Assembly (NCBI GenBank): GCA_029747585.1
Contig: JAPEVF010001203.1
Location: 1 to 12,545, forward strand
Length of the DNA stretch: 12,545 nucleotides
Direction: 5' to 3'
From: Pleurotus djamor
Taxonomy: Eukaryota; Basidiomycota; Agaricomycetes; Agaricales; Pleurotaceae
Shown: piece after piece, positions 1-8,066 of the stretch
Position numbering within the stretch: the stretch's first letter is position 1
Layout: every line of letters starts with the position of its first letter
Translations under genes and position numbers: made by a program
The notes under the pieces: generated by a model
What the model was told of the DNA's origin: nothing
The model's database searches: none
Seen by the model: only the letters and a program-made list of their open reading frames with translations

Positions 1-479
1 CAAAGCAAGTATCGAGGGCGATCGCTGGGCTGTGTGCGAATAGCAAAGCGAGGACTTGTGAACGGAAGCGTTTTCTGAGAGGATGAGAAGAGCAAGAGCA
101 GGTCAATATTAAAGACGGAGGCTGACACGGGGAATGGTTCACGCACCATTGGTACAGAAATCAAGCGAGCCTGAGAGTCATAACCGTGAGCTATGCGTAG
201 GTAGCATCGTTTGGATCGTAGACGGTATCTATCGGAGGGGAGATTGTCTAAAAGAAAGAAAAACGAAAAAGGTCGGTAGAACGGCTGAGAGCGGGATTAC
301 AGTGCACGCACCAGACAGCCGTGTCCAGCTTGAAGTGAGAGAGCATTCGAGTATGTTGGAGGAATGGGCCTGGGTGACTTCGTCCCCTTGCTTGTCAAGG
401 GTTTCTGGTTGGGCACAATTGAAGCCTAATATTTACCGGTGTTTACATGCTTGTTTAACACGCTTTTGCCAAATAGACA

Positions 480-495
480 CTTATCTTATCTTATC
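480..495 (-). promoter_or_regulatory. Triple tandem GATA-factor motif
   Basis: The plus strand reads C followed by TTATC three times in a row, so the minus strand carries three overlapping GATAAG hexamers at a 5-bp period. Fungal GATA zinc-finger proteins (nitrogen, iron and light regulators) bind HGATAR sites. The motif lies in AT-richer DNA without a gene call, so the target is unknown. It could also be a chance 5-bp microsatellite of three units. Confidence 0.35.
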
Positions 496-522
496 ACATT
501 CAACGTTCAAGTTTACTCCACC

Positions 523-541
523 GCTCGAGTCAAGCTCGAGT
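523..541. repeat. Direct repeat GCTCGAGT, 11-bp period
   Basis: The octamer GCTCGAGT occurs at 523-530 and again at 534-541 with a 3-bp spacer. Each copy contains the palindrome CTCGAG. The spacing is about one helical turn, compatible with two protein-binding sites on the same face of the DNA. No function can be assigned. Confidence 0.45.
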
Positions 542-1741
542 GCAAGTTTTCTCTGAGCTCTCTCAGTAATCCTCTCGTAGCACACATCTAAGCGGACGAT
601 CGAACGTGAAAAATACGCTGCCGTTTGAACGTTTGAGCGCCCAACTCTACTTGTTCAACTAGAACTTGAAGAACATCCCAGGTGGCAAGGACCACACGCC
701 GCTCACGATCAACCTACTCAGAGGTGCGCACCCCGTAGTACTGGATCATAGTGTCTGCTTCTTCATCTCGCAATTTTTACGAAAAACCACACTTTTGAGA
801 TTCCTTGGAAAACAAGAATGAAGCTTACTTTGATCAAGTTTCGTCCATGATTCAGAGACAGCCCTGAGTCGCAGACATTAGCCACAACACTCATCGCGGA
901 ACCAGTGTTGGCCGAGAGGAATATTTTCCTTGCCCTGGCTTGTGGCCTTGACATTGTTGATGGTGTCCGATGGTTCGGTCTTCGACATGTCAATCCTCTT
1001 AGCAGGTTCTGAATTCCTAGACGACCCCACGCCGTTCTGAACCTCCCACCCTAACTCCCCCGCCACCAACTACCAAGAAATTGGACTTGATTCTGGGCGA
1101 GTATGGCTCAGATCTGACATTCCCGAAGTATGTCAGTCAGACGTCTACCCCAGAACATCTCATATCGAGTCACCGCGATGCCTTCTATAGAGTGGTCGTT
1201 GCTCAATATTGTCCACATCCGCCCGTGGACCATACTAGCCCCTTGCCCCCCATTTAACCTACTCACTTCTCGAAGTAGTGGGACTGCTTCCTACCAGGAT
1301 ACGCTGGGAAACGCCCTTATCACAGCCTCTCGTGCTGAATCTTTCACTTCCATCTTCGCTAGTGTGTACATTTTCGCTTCTATCCGTGGAATTTCTATTG
1401 TTAACCTACATGGGTGTGTAGCTCGCTCGGCTCTTCGATCGTGGAGACATCATACGGGATTACCCCCATGCTCAAGAACGACCTGGACGGACGGGCGGTG
1501 GCGCGATCGAGAAGGGAATGATTCAAGATCGATCGAGGATGGAGACCAGCGTCGGTAGCCGGCAAAGCGACGCACTTCCGCAATTGCTGGCACAACCGTT
1601 GTGGGGGAGCATCTGGCTGATTGCAAGTCCGGAGTACTGAGTTCACCCTGGGTGTCAACGCCTCAACTTTTTGAGTTCAAGCAGATCCTTCAAGCTTCAC
1701 TACCGGTTGTCCTGATGGGGAGCATGGATTATGTGGGCTAG

Positions 1742-2038
1742 CTCGTCAACTTACCTATTATTTCTAAGTATGCACCTACTTGTACTTGCCACAACTGCAA
1801 ATTCAACAACAATGAGACAAGCAAGGGTTTTGCCGACGCAGACGGCCCTTCCGAGTTGCGATTTTTGAGCAAGAATCGTCGGATCGACGCGTCACTACTC
1901 TACATTTGGAAATTGGATAGGATAAGGATATCGATTCCCGCGGTCAAGAGGAACTTCTCACGATCAGTAAGTAGAGTTTTCCACAGTCAATGTAATATTT
2001 ACACAGTCAATACGAAGATCAGGCACTTACTTACATGA
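1742..2038 (+). other. Open frame with a Cys cluster, coding status doubtful
   Basis: After a TAG at 1739-1741 this frame stays open for 98 codons to a TGA at 2036-2038. It contains no ATG, so it could only be an internal or last exon. The early part encodes a small cysteine cluster (CTCHNC) and the rest is basic with no recognisable domain. Direct repeats and a CRE-like palindrome overlap its 3' end, which argues for non-coding DNA. I report it because it is the longest plausible frame in this part of the window, at low confidence. Confidence 0.15.
1982..2011 (+). repeat. Direct repeat CACAGTCAAT, 20-bp period
   Basis: The decamer CACAGTCAAT occurs at 1982-1991 and 2002-2011, exactly 20 bp apart, about two helical turns. 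It lies just upstream of the paired CRE palindromes, and a related doublet, AGTCAAC at 2194-2200 and 2202-2208, follows. The arrangement looks like a cis-regulatory cluster, but no gene is identified next to it. Confidence 0.45.
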
Positions 2039-2052
2039 CGTCAATGACGTCA
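2036..2052. promoter_or_regulatory. Paired CRE palindromes (TGACGTCA twice)
   Basis: Two perfect 8-bp palindromes TGACGTCA lie at 2036-2043 and 2045-2052 with one base between them. This is the consensus full-site cyclic-AMP response element bound by bZIP proteins of the ATF/CREB class, which in fungi include Atf1-type stress regulators. Two full sites almost touching are unlikely by chance. No gene start is recognised within several hundred bases; the nearest gene, the acetyltransferase, ends at 2862 and points towards this site. The target may be an unannotated transcript or a relic promoter. Confidence 0.5.
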
Positions 2053-2074
2053 CTAAATGAAGCTGAGAAGCTGA

Positions 2075-2099
2075 TGCCATCAGTGGCGATGTGATGGCA
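2075..2099. repeat. 8-bp inverted repeat, 9-nt loop
   Basis: TGCCATCA at 2075-2082 is the exact reverse complement of TGATGGCA at 2092-2099, with a 9-nt loop (GTGGCGATG). It lies 22 bp after the CRE pair. It could form a small hairpin or be a dyad binding site. It is not followed by a T-run, and a bacterial-type terminator would not be expected here. Confidence 0.5.
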
Positions 2100-2212
2100 C
2101 TTAGATTAGGCGCCCACAAAATGCAGGCGTAAGAAACGCAAAAGAAACGGTCCTTCATTTCATTTCGGACCCGTAACTGGCGACCGTCTGGCTAGTCAAC
2201 GAGTCAACTTAT

Positions 2213-2278
2213 AGCTAGCTGCTATGGTTATATGAGCTCCTTTCTGCTTTTTTGTCATTCTACAGGTAGCNGCTAGCT
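2213..2278. repeat. 12-bp inverted repeat with 42-nt loop and an ambiguous base
   Basis: AGCTAGCTGCTA at 2213-2224 pairs with TAGCNGCTAGCT at 2267-2278. All eleven called positions are complementary and the N at 2271 would be A if the stem is perfect. The loop is pyrimidine-rich with a six-T run. Each arm contains the palindrome AGCTAGCT. It may be the core of a small non-autonomous element or an extruding hairpin; target-site duplications were not found. Confidence 0.5.
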
Positions 2279-2779
2279 TTGAACCTTTCTCGTGACGCGC
2301 TACGCGCATCCCTCACTACCAGTACTCTGCTAGTACTATGTAGACTCAGTATCAGGTACTGCCGTTATCAGCGCCAGCTGACCGCTTTACGCTTTTCGAT
2401 TGTTATCCAACGTGAAAAATCAAAGCAGTAACATTGTCGTTGTTATTCGAGTTGCATTGCGATATTTCGTTTCGACTGGAAGCATCTTGTGGCACTTAAG
2501 TAAAGATCACAGAGATTCACAGTGGTTCACGATTACTCGTATCTTAGGCATACGACGCCGATTTCTTTGTATCTGTTGACGTCGTGACCTTGCCGCAACC
2601 TGCCGCTGCGTCCTGAATACCTGAGACAATGGACATAAACTGAGACTGTGTCTGGAACCCCCCGTGTTGATCATCGGAGTCGCCATCGACTCGCCGTCTC
2701 TTTGCAAAGTGCTCCTCCTCCTTACAGGAGAATTGGAGGAGAAGACATTTTTGAAGTAAATGTCCACTTCCGAGAACCG
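2279..2779. other. Intergenic stretch, no gene seen
   Basis: No supported gene. An 86-codon minus frame at 2507-2767 is Arg- and Ser-rich without a domain and probably arises by chance. The right end is likely the region where transcripts of the acetyltransferase terminate, since its polyadenylation signal is at 2780-2785. Confidence 0.5.
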
Positions 2780-2785
2780 TTTATT
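2780..2785 (-). terminator. Polyadenylation signal AATAAA for the acetyltransferase gene
   Basis: The plus strand reads TTTATT, so the minus strand has a canonical AATAAA hexamer about 77 nt downstream of the stop codon of the acetyltransferase. Position and strand both fit, though fungal genes often use degenerate signals. Confidence 0.55.
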
Positions 2786-2861
2786 TACAATCTGTGCAAG
2801 GGAGCCGGAGCGGAGCGAGGCGAATCTTGTAAGATGAAAGAAACCGACATTACCCCGGCCA

Positions 2862-3509
2862 TCATATCCTCAGCGCCTTGCTGAGGAGAACCTTTCCCTT
2901 CATTTCCCGTTCTACATTCCAGTTTCTCGCCTGCAGCCAAGCCCACATTGCTGGGAATTTTGACGGCATCGTGCATACGGTGAGCATCACCGTTCTCCAC
3001 TCTTCTGTCAGCGGCGAGTTCCCACTGCTCGTTTCCATCCTCGCAACCCCAGTGCATACGCCATCCCTGATATCGCCTCGGACCTCTGCCTCGACCCGAG
3101 CCACCATCTCAGCTAGTAATCCCTTGTTCCGCTCTCCCGGTGACACCCCCGCAATCCAAATATGTGCGCTTTCCAAAACGCCGCCTTGTAACGGCGATTC
3201 GTCATGCCGGCGCGGGTGAACAAACACAAAGGCCACAGTTCGCCTCACCTTCTCAGACGATGTAGGCTCGACGTGTGTGCGAGATATGTAGACGATGTGG
3301 GCCCCTGGCATGGACAGTCTCCTCAGCCATTCCTCGGCCGAGGCGTAGTGGCTGCCACATGGGGTTCCTGGGGTATCAGCAAAGATGGTTTGGGAGAGAC
3401 GAACGATCTGTGCAACCTTCGAATCTCGCTCTCGATCCTCGTAGCGTAGGACGTGGATGAAGTATTCATCATGATATCCCATATAGTCGTGTTGCTGAGG
3501 AGCGGCCAT
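2862..3509 (-). CDS. GNAT-family N-acetyltransferase, 215 aa, intronless
   Basis: Probable acetyl-CoA-dependent N-acetyltransferase of the GNAT superfamily; the substrate cannot be told. The key evidence is motif A: a hydrophobic strand (HIWIAGVSP, about residues 116-124) followed by the pyrophosphate-binding loop ERNKGLLAEM (126-135), matching the family pattern R/Q-x-x-G-x-G/A with Leu in place of the last small residue. The preceding strand (VAFVFVHP, 92-99) and the C-terminal FPAMWAWL segment with a final beta strand (KVLLSKAL) resemble GNAT motif B and the end of the fold. Length is typical for a single domain. No signal peptide or membrane segment, so probably cytosolic. ATG at 3507-3509 was chosen because a TATA box lies 70 bp upstream; its Kozak context is weak (T at -3), so Met10 is an alternative start. 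Confidence 0.75.
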   Translation of the reverse strand: MAAPQQHDYMGYHDEYFIHVLRYEDRERDSKVAQIVRLSQTIFADTPGTPCGSHYASAEEWLRRLSMPGAHIVYISRTHVEPTSSEKVRRTVAFVFVHPRRHDESPLQGGVLESAHIWIAGVSPGERNKGLLAEMVARVEAEVRGDIRDGVCTGVARMETSSGNSPLTEEWRTVMLTVCTMPSKFPAMWAWLQARNWNVEREMKGKVLLSKALRI

Positions 3510-3578
3510 CTACGTTGGGGGGCGAGCTGGATATTGTCGAGTTAGTAAGAGAAGCCGTCCAAAACGAAGTGACTTCTA

Positions 3579-3586
3579 CTTTTATA
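3579..3586 (-). promoter_or_regulatory. TATA box (TATAAAAG) of the acetyltransferase gene
   Basis: Read on the minus strand this is TATAAAAG, a textbook TATA box. It ends 69 bases before the ATG, predicting transcription starting around 3550 and a leader of about 40 nt. With the AATAAA at 2780-2785 it brackets a compact transcription unit of roughly 0.8 kb. Confidence 0.55.
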
Positions 3587-4505
3587 GCGCTGACTAGATG
3601 ACGAGGAATGACACACACGCAAATGGTCCGTCCACGACGGAATGACAGAGACACTGCACAAATAGGGTGGGGTTTCGACGGACATAGACTGTTCTAAATT
3701 CGAGAACAAGGGCATCCTTGCAGCCGTGGTCCGTGGAAGCCTGCCGCAGTCAGCAGCAGTAACCAGTCAGCGTCAGAATGGAGTCAATAACAGCAAGAGA
3801 ACACAAGCTCACCAAGCATGAGGGTGGCTTCGAATCAGCCGTTGTGGGTACCTATGCTTAGCAATGATACCGGGCTTGTCGAGCGAATGAGTAATTTGGG
3901 GAAACTTCCAATGTACTCTTCCCTCTTCTCAGGAAGAATTGACGCCTCTCATACTTGGCGTGCGCGTCGAAGCTGGCCATAGCGGAGCTCCCAGCGTCGG
4001 ACATATATGGTAACTTGAATGAATGATGGTTTGAACTTTCGGTGATCAAGATGGACGCGTTTCCTCTGCGAAATATGACCGCACACGCCGTCTGCGAGTA
4101 GGAAATTACGTCACAAAGCATCTTCGGTTAGTATAATGATACAAAAAGTCCAGTACCAAACTTTTGCTCACCCACCGAAATTCATCGCATATTCAAACGC
4201 ATATGAATGGCATTTTCTTGTCAGAATCCTTGAGTGGTCGGATATATTGCTTCAATGTTTGCCTGATTCTCAGATGACCGCCATGATAGGTGACTTCCAT
4301 AGACAGAGCGTTATACAGGTTTGATTTTCAGGGTTCGAGGAGGAGGAGGATGGTCAAGGTGGAAGACGGAAGATCGCGTCTGCGCGACTGAGGCCCCTAG
4401 AGCGCGGTCACATGTCACCGAGACGCGGTCCACCAGCGGCTCAGGGTCGTCGAGGGTTTGAACTCACCCTCCGCCAATCCACCACCACCAAGAACGGTCC
4501 ACCTA
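3587..4505. other. Divergent intergenic region
   Basis: This stretch separates the minus-strand acetyltransferase from the plus-strand F-box pair, so it should hold both promoters. A minus frame at 3858-4121 (87 codons) and a plus frame at 4136-4324 (62 codons) have no recognisable domain. A plus frame from about 4327 to 4518 is open, starts acidic (four consecutive GAG codons) and becomes basic; it runs into the GTAAGG donor at 4509 and might be a 5' exon or leader of the decayed paralog, but has no F-box motif. Confidence 0.4.
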
Positions 4506-5996
4506 ATGGTAAGGCATAAATTTTTACTCGGGTTCAACCTTTCTAAAATTCAAACCGGCAACATACCAGAAAGATACTTGGATGCCTTTCACTCGCGTCT
4601 GTCGTCGCTGGCGTCAGGTCAGCTTCGACATGCCTCATTTGTGGTCCGAGACCGAATTTAGCAAGCCCGAGCGTGCTGAGGTACTGCTCAGAAGATCGAA
4701 GACGTACCCTTCGCATATAACCTATTCCCCCATCCATGAAGAACCAAGACTACGGCAACTTCTCATAGAGACTATCTCGACTCGAGCATTGCGCCACCTC
4801 AGCGTAACGTCCGATAGAGCTGCGAGCTTACTAGCACATCGACGCGGAGCCTGTGCACCTTTTCTGCAGCATCTCGGTATAATCGATTACTGCAGTGGTC
4901 CCTCAGACGACACCTTCTCGGATTACTTGTGGGAGGACATGCCGCACCTGCGCACCTTGTTCATCCATGAGATCCAATTCCCATCGAATTTTCCATTCCT
5001 TCCCCAGCTCACTAGACTCGTCATGACTGAACGGCCGCATTGTACGCTCACCGTGTTGCGTTCTCTCCAGATCTTGCAACAAACACCTTGTCTGCGGTCT
5101 GTTTCCTTGAATTATGTCATTGGCGGAGACCTTCCGACGACGACAAGCTCACCCTCCTTTCCACATGTCAGCCTGCTCGATCTTGTGTCTATGACACTCA
5201 AATTCAAGGACGTTGCGCCATCACACATCCTTGACCACCTGTCGTTCCCAAATACGACCTGTGTTTCCCTCTCATACAAATCACACCGCGCAACTCCCGA
5301 TATCGCTCACATATCCCCAATTCGCCGACTGTGCTTGCCAATGTGGGACCGCTTAAACACAACAGAGTCAAAATCTCCACCCTCTGCGAACGTTTTATCA
5401 TTGAGCTATTCTGTGACGGTTCCTTGAAACCCAAACTGTGTGTTGAGCAAGAGTTCCCCATCACGTCATCACTTATGTCACTTCTGCAAGGGATACCCAA
5501 CATGACGTTGGAAAGATTGGAAGCCGATGACTGGAGCGAACTTGTTCCTTACGCCAAAAGCGTCGAAACGCTTACCCTGAAGGACTGCCGTCTACGCTTT
5601 TTGAATATCCTTCGCCCACCGACAGATACTGATGGAAGCCAAGAATTACTGTTCCCCATGCTGAAGACCTTGATCCTGTTGAATTACCGTCTTTACATGG
5701 ATGGCGAACATCTCAGACTGTCTGCACTCTTGCGCGCACGGAAAATAGACACGGTGAAATGCATTGGTGGATCGGCAAGTTACATAGCGAAGAACCATTT
5801 TTCGAGGCGGAATATTGACATCCAGTGGGATGATACTAAATTCAATCATAGCCTCGAATTTGAGACCGATGGTGAAGATTGGTCAGACGAGGAGGAAGAA
5901 TCCGAGTCTGAATATGGGAGCGAGGATGACGGGAGCGATGGCGAAGTAGATGTAGATGATGATCAAATTGACGACGGACCAATCTTCTCCCACTGA
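4506..5996 (+). pseudogene. Decayed F-box-family paralog lacking the F-box, with a frame break
   Basis: Paralog of the intact F-box gene beginning at 6068, matching it nearly end to end: VCRRWRQVSFDMPHLW against VCQHWRQVSLRLPYLW, then RALRHL/RALRRL, LILQQTP-like and LDHLSFP/LDYLSFP blocks, and an acidic tail. Two defects are visible. The N-terminal F-box with its LPxEIL motif is missing: upstream of Trp-Met-Pro-Phe there is only a short segment and an in-frame TAA at 4510. Second, the homologous frame runs from about 4570 to 5360 and resumes one frame back from about 5370 to the TGA at 5994-5996; a -1 shift (one base lost or two gained) is required between about 5353 and 5372. A possible start is ATG 4506-4508 followed by a 61-nt intron (GTAAGG at 4509 to CAG at 4569), mirroring the intact copy. 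The leucine-rich-repeat-like part may still be transcribed. A sequencing error could explain the shift but not the absent F-box. Confidence 0.7.
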
Positions 5997-6061
5997 ATAT
6001 AGGGGCACCGTTGAGTTGAGTGAGGGCGTTGAGTCATCATCTCTTTCTTGTGCAAACCACT

Positions 6062-6071
6062 GCCACCATGG
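6062..6071 (+). promoter_or_regulatory. Optimal start context GCCACCATGG overlapping a splice donor
   Basis: The start codon at 6068-6070 sits in a perfect eukaryotic start context, GCCACC ATG G. The G at +4 is at the same time the first base of the intron donor GTAAGA (6071). In the spliced message the next codon is CCA, so the +4 G is lost. The context decides the start: without it the frame would have to begin deep inside the conserved F-box N-terminus. Confidence 0.65.
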
Positions 6072-7745
6072 TAAGAAACAGTCTCCGGCTCTTTACTCTC
6101 TGCTTTCTGATCAAGTATCTAGCCACTTGTCAATCCAGAATCTCCACAAAGTCTCCTCGATGTTCAAATCAAAGAACACGAATTGATACTGCTTGCGCTC
6201 AAAAGGAAACGTAACTCATTGAGTTATATATCTCAACTTCCCGATGAAATCCTATCCCAAATATTCGTCATTAGGAGAGGCGACTCTCTGCAATCACTAT
6301 CTGTACCGTCGTCGTCGTCTGACCCGTTCAAAAGAGCCGGCTGGGTAGCAATCTCCTGCGTCTGCCAACATTGGCGTCAGGTCAGCCTACGTCTCCCGTA
6401 TCTGTGGTCGTATATCAACTTCAACCGCGCGGGATTTCATGGCACCAACATTTTGCTCGAGAGGTCCAAACCCCATCCACTGTATATCAAGGCGCATGTC
6501 GTTGAGCGTCAACAAGACCTTCAGAATCTATTCGCGGACATCATTGCGACGAGAGCATTGCGACGCCTCGAATTTTCTACGGATATGCCCACCTCGGAAG
6601 TAGCCAACCTCCTAGCTCGCCGTGGAAACTCTGCACCATTCCTTCAATTTCTGAGTCTAAAAGGGACCAAGTATACCAGAGATAGTAAAGAGGCCACTTC
6701 ATACCTATGGGATGACATGCCTATGCTTGGTGTCTTATCCATCTGCACCTTGCAACCACCATCGAAATTCCCACTTCTCTCCCATTTGACGACGCTCACC
6801 GTGGACACTCATCGATCTGCGCAACCGTTGACCGTGATGTGCATTCTTGAAATCTTGCAACAGACACCCCACATCGAAGTTGTATCTCTAGCCTTGATCT
6901 ATGATAAAGAACCTCCAACAATACACTATCCCCGCGTTAACTTGCCCGACCTCAGGTCACTGGAGCTTAAATTCCCTACAATCGGGCATTCTATTGTTCT
7001 CGACTACCTGTCGTTCCCAGCAACTGCTTGCGCATCTCTGTGGTTTTCTCAGGAACCCGACCACAAGGTTCCCCATGACATATCTCCAATCCATCGACTA
7101 TGGGACCACCTGGCCCACACAGAACAGCTCCGCCAGTCCCCAACTAAAATTACGACTTCAAACGCTCCCCAGTATCACACCAGCATCCGTTTATTCGATC
7201 CGGGTTCGCCGTCGATGAAGATACCTAAACTAGCAATCAACATAAATGGCACGATGTATGAAGGATCATTCTTCCCTCTGATCGCCAGAACATCTACCCT
7301 CACGTTGGACAACGTCATAAACACTTACTGGTGGAATCGCCTTACCCCGTACGTGAAGAATGTCGAAGTTCTAACCGTGGCAGATTACCGCGGCTTCTTC
7401 TTTCTATCTCGTCTGCGACCGCCGGCGGACTCCGAGAAAGAATTGCCTTTCCCGAGGCTCAAGACCTTGGTATTCCGAGATTATCAGCTTACAACCAAGT
7501 GTCAGGATAATTGGGTCGAGTATCGAAAAGTTTCTGCGTTTTTGCGATTGCGTCACATCGAGACCATCAAGTTCGTGGGTGGGGCGGCTTCCAAGTTAGC
7601 TCGCGACCACTTCGCAAAACGGAAAATCAACGTCGAGTGGGACAACGTCGAGTGCGTTTCCAGCATTGACCGCGAATCAGATGGCGAGGACCGGGATGAG
7701 GACTTGATTGCTCTGGAGGAAGATGACTCTGAATATGAGGATTAG
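6068..7745 (+). CDS. F-box protein with LRR-like C-terminal region, 541 aa
   Basis: Probable substrate-recognition subunit of an SCF (Skp1-Cullin-F-box) ubiquitin ligase. Model: ATG at 6068-6070, intron 6071-6122 (52 nt; GTAAGA donor, CTGAT branch site, TAG acceptor), then one exon 6123-7745. The splice joins Met1 to PLVNPESPQS and opens the typical basidiomycete F-box N-terminus: a short helix ELILLALKRKRNSL (21-34) and SQLPDEILSQIF (38-49), then W75-VAISCVCQHWRQVSLRLP-W96, the usual second half of the F-box that contacts Skp1. An acidic low-complexity loop-like insert separates the halves. Residues about 100-500 contain repeated Leu-rich strand-helix units without strict LRR consensus, likely the substrate-binding face. 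The last ~25 residues are strongly acidic (DGEDRDED...EEDDSEYED). Only 71 bp separates it from the stop of the decayed upstream paralog, so its promoter must lie partly inside that copy. Function in the cell cannot be predicted further. Confidence 0.8.
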
Positions 7746-8066
7746 AGTATTGATGATGAACCCCGGTTCAATATATACATGGTAGTCGAACTGGAAGTCC
7801 TGTGTTGGAAGGATACTGGTATAGGTAAATGCGATACCAATGCACGTCGTCCCAGAGAAAACCAGCAAACTACCCGTGGCCATCTACCCAAGAAATCTGT
7901 CTTGGGATGAGAACGAGGTATACAATTAAGATGTAAAAACGAAGACGTACCGCGGATCCTTTGTTTGTGTCTTTGAGTTCGAAGTTTTGGACGGAGACTT
8001 TCTTGAAGTCTTCGAGTTTGCCTTTTGTGATTGACTCGTATGCAATGTAGGCGAAAGGTCGGATGT
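7746..8066. other. Convergent intergenic region between F-box and kinase genes
   Basis: Two genes end facing each other here, so both 3' UTRs must fit in 321 bp or overlap. No clear AATAAA is seen on either strand; CAATATATA at about 7780 may serve the F-box gene. The right half carries minus-strand coding-like sequence described separately. A minus frame from about 7883 down to 7746 reads MATGSLLVFSGTTCIGIAFT with a hydrophobic, beta-like pattern, but I cannot assign it. Confidence 0.45.

Larger units (their letters stand above)
1..1741. other. Gene-poor stretch without a supported gene
   Basis: I find no convincing gene here. Open frames exist on both strands (for example 134-556 plus, 1130-1558 plus, 763-993 minus), but none has a recognisable domain, and their composition (many Arg, Ser, His and Cys; no hydrophobic pattern) looks like chance. 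A stretch near 670-750 reads plausibly in one plus frame for about 25 codons but is quickly closed by stops, so it may be a degraded fragment. The part around 420-560 is richer in A and T with short repeated motifs and looks like promoter or intergenic DNA. Part of a gene beginning left of the window cannot be excluded. Confidence 0.5.

Noticed and set aside
134..556. 140-codon plus frame
   Set aside because: No domain, biased towards Ser, Arg and Cys, and its 3' part runs through the GATA triplet and CTCGAG repeats, which look regulatory.
1045..1065. CCCTAAC-like telomeric motif
   Set aside because: Single copy only; no array, so chance.
1130..1558. 142-codon plus frame starting with ATG
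   Set aside because: No recognisable domain; the C-terminal third is Arg/Asp/Trp-rich as in chance translations, and no supporting splice or poly(A) signals were found.
3858..4121. 87-codon minus frame
   Set aside because: No family resemblance, no start context or intron signals; probably chance in a promoter region.
4325..4345. GGTTCGAGG resembling a tRNA B box
   Set aside because: The rest of the B-box consensus does not match, and no A box or acceptor stem can be drawn.
5268..5372. Intron to explain the frame break in the first F-box copy
   Set aside because: GT and AG pairs exist, but the sequence on both sides aligns continuously to the intact paralog, which has no intron there, and the candidates would delete conserved residues or be too short.
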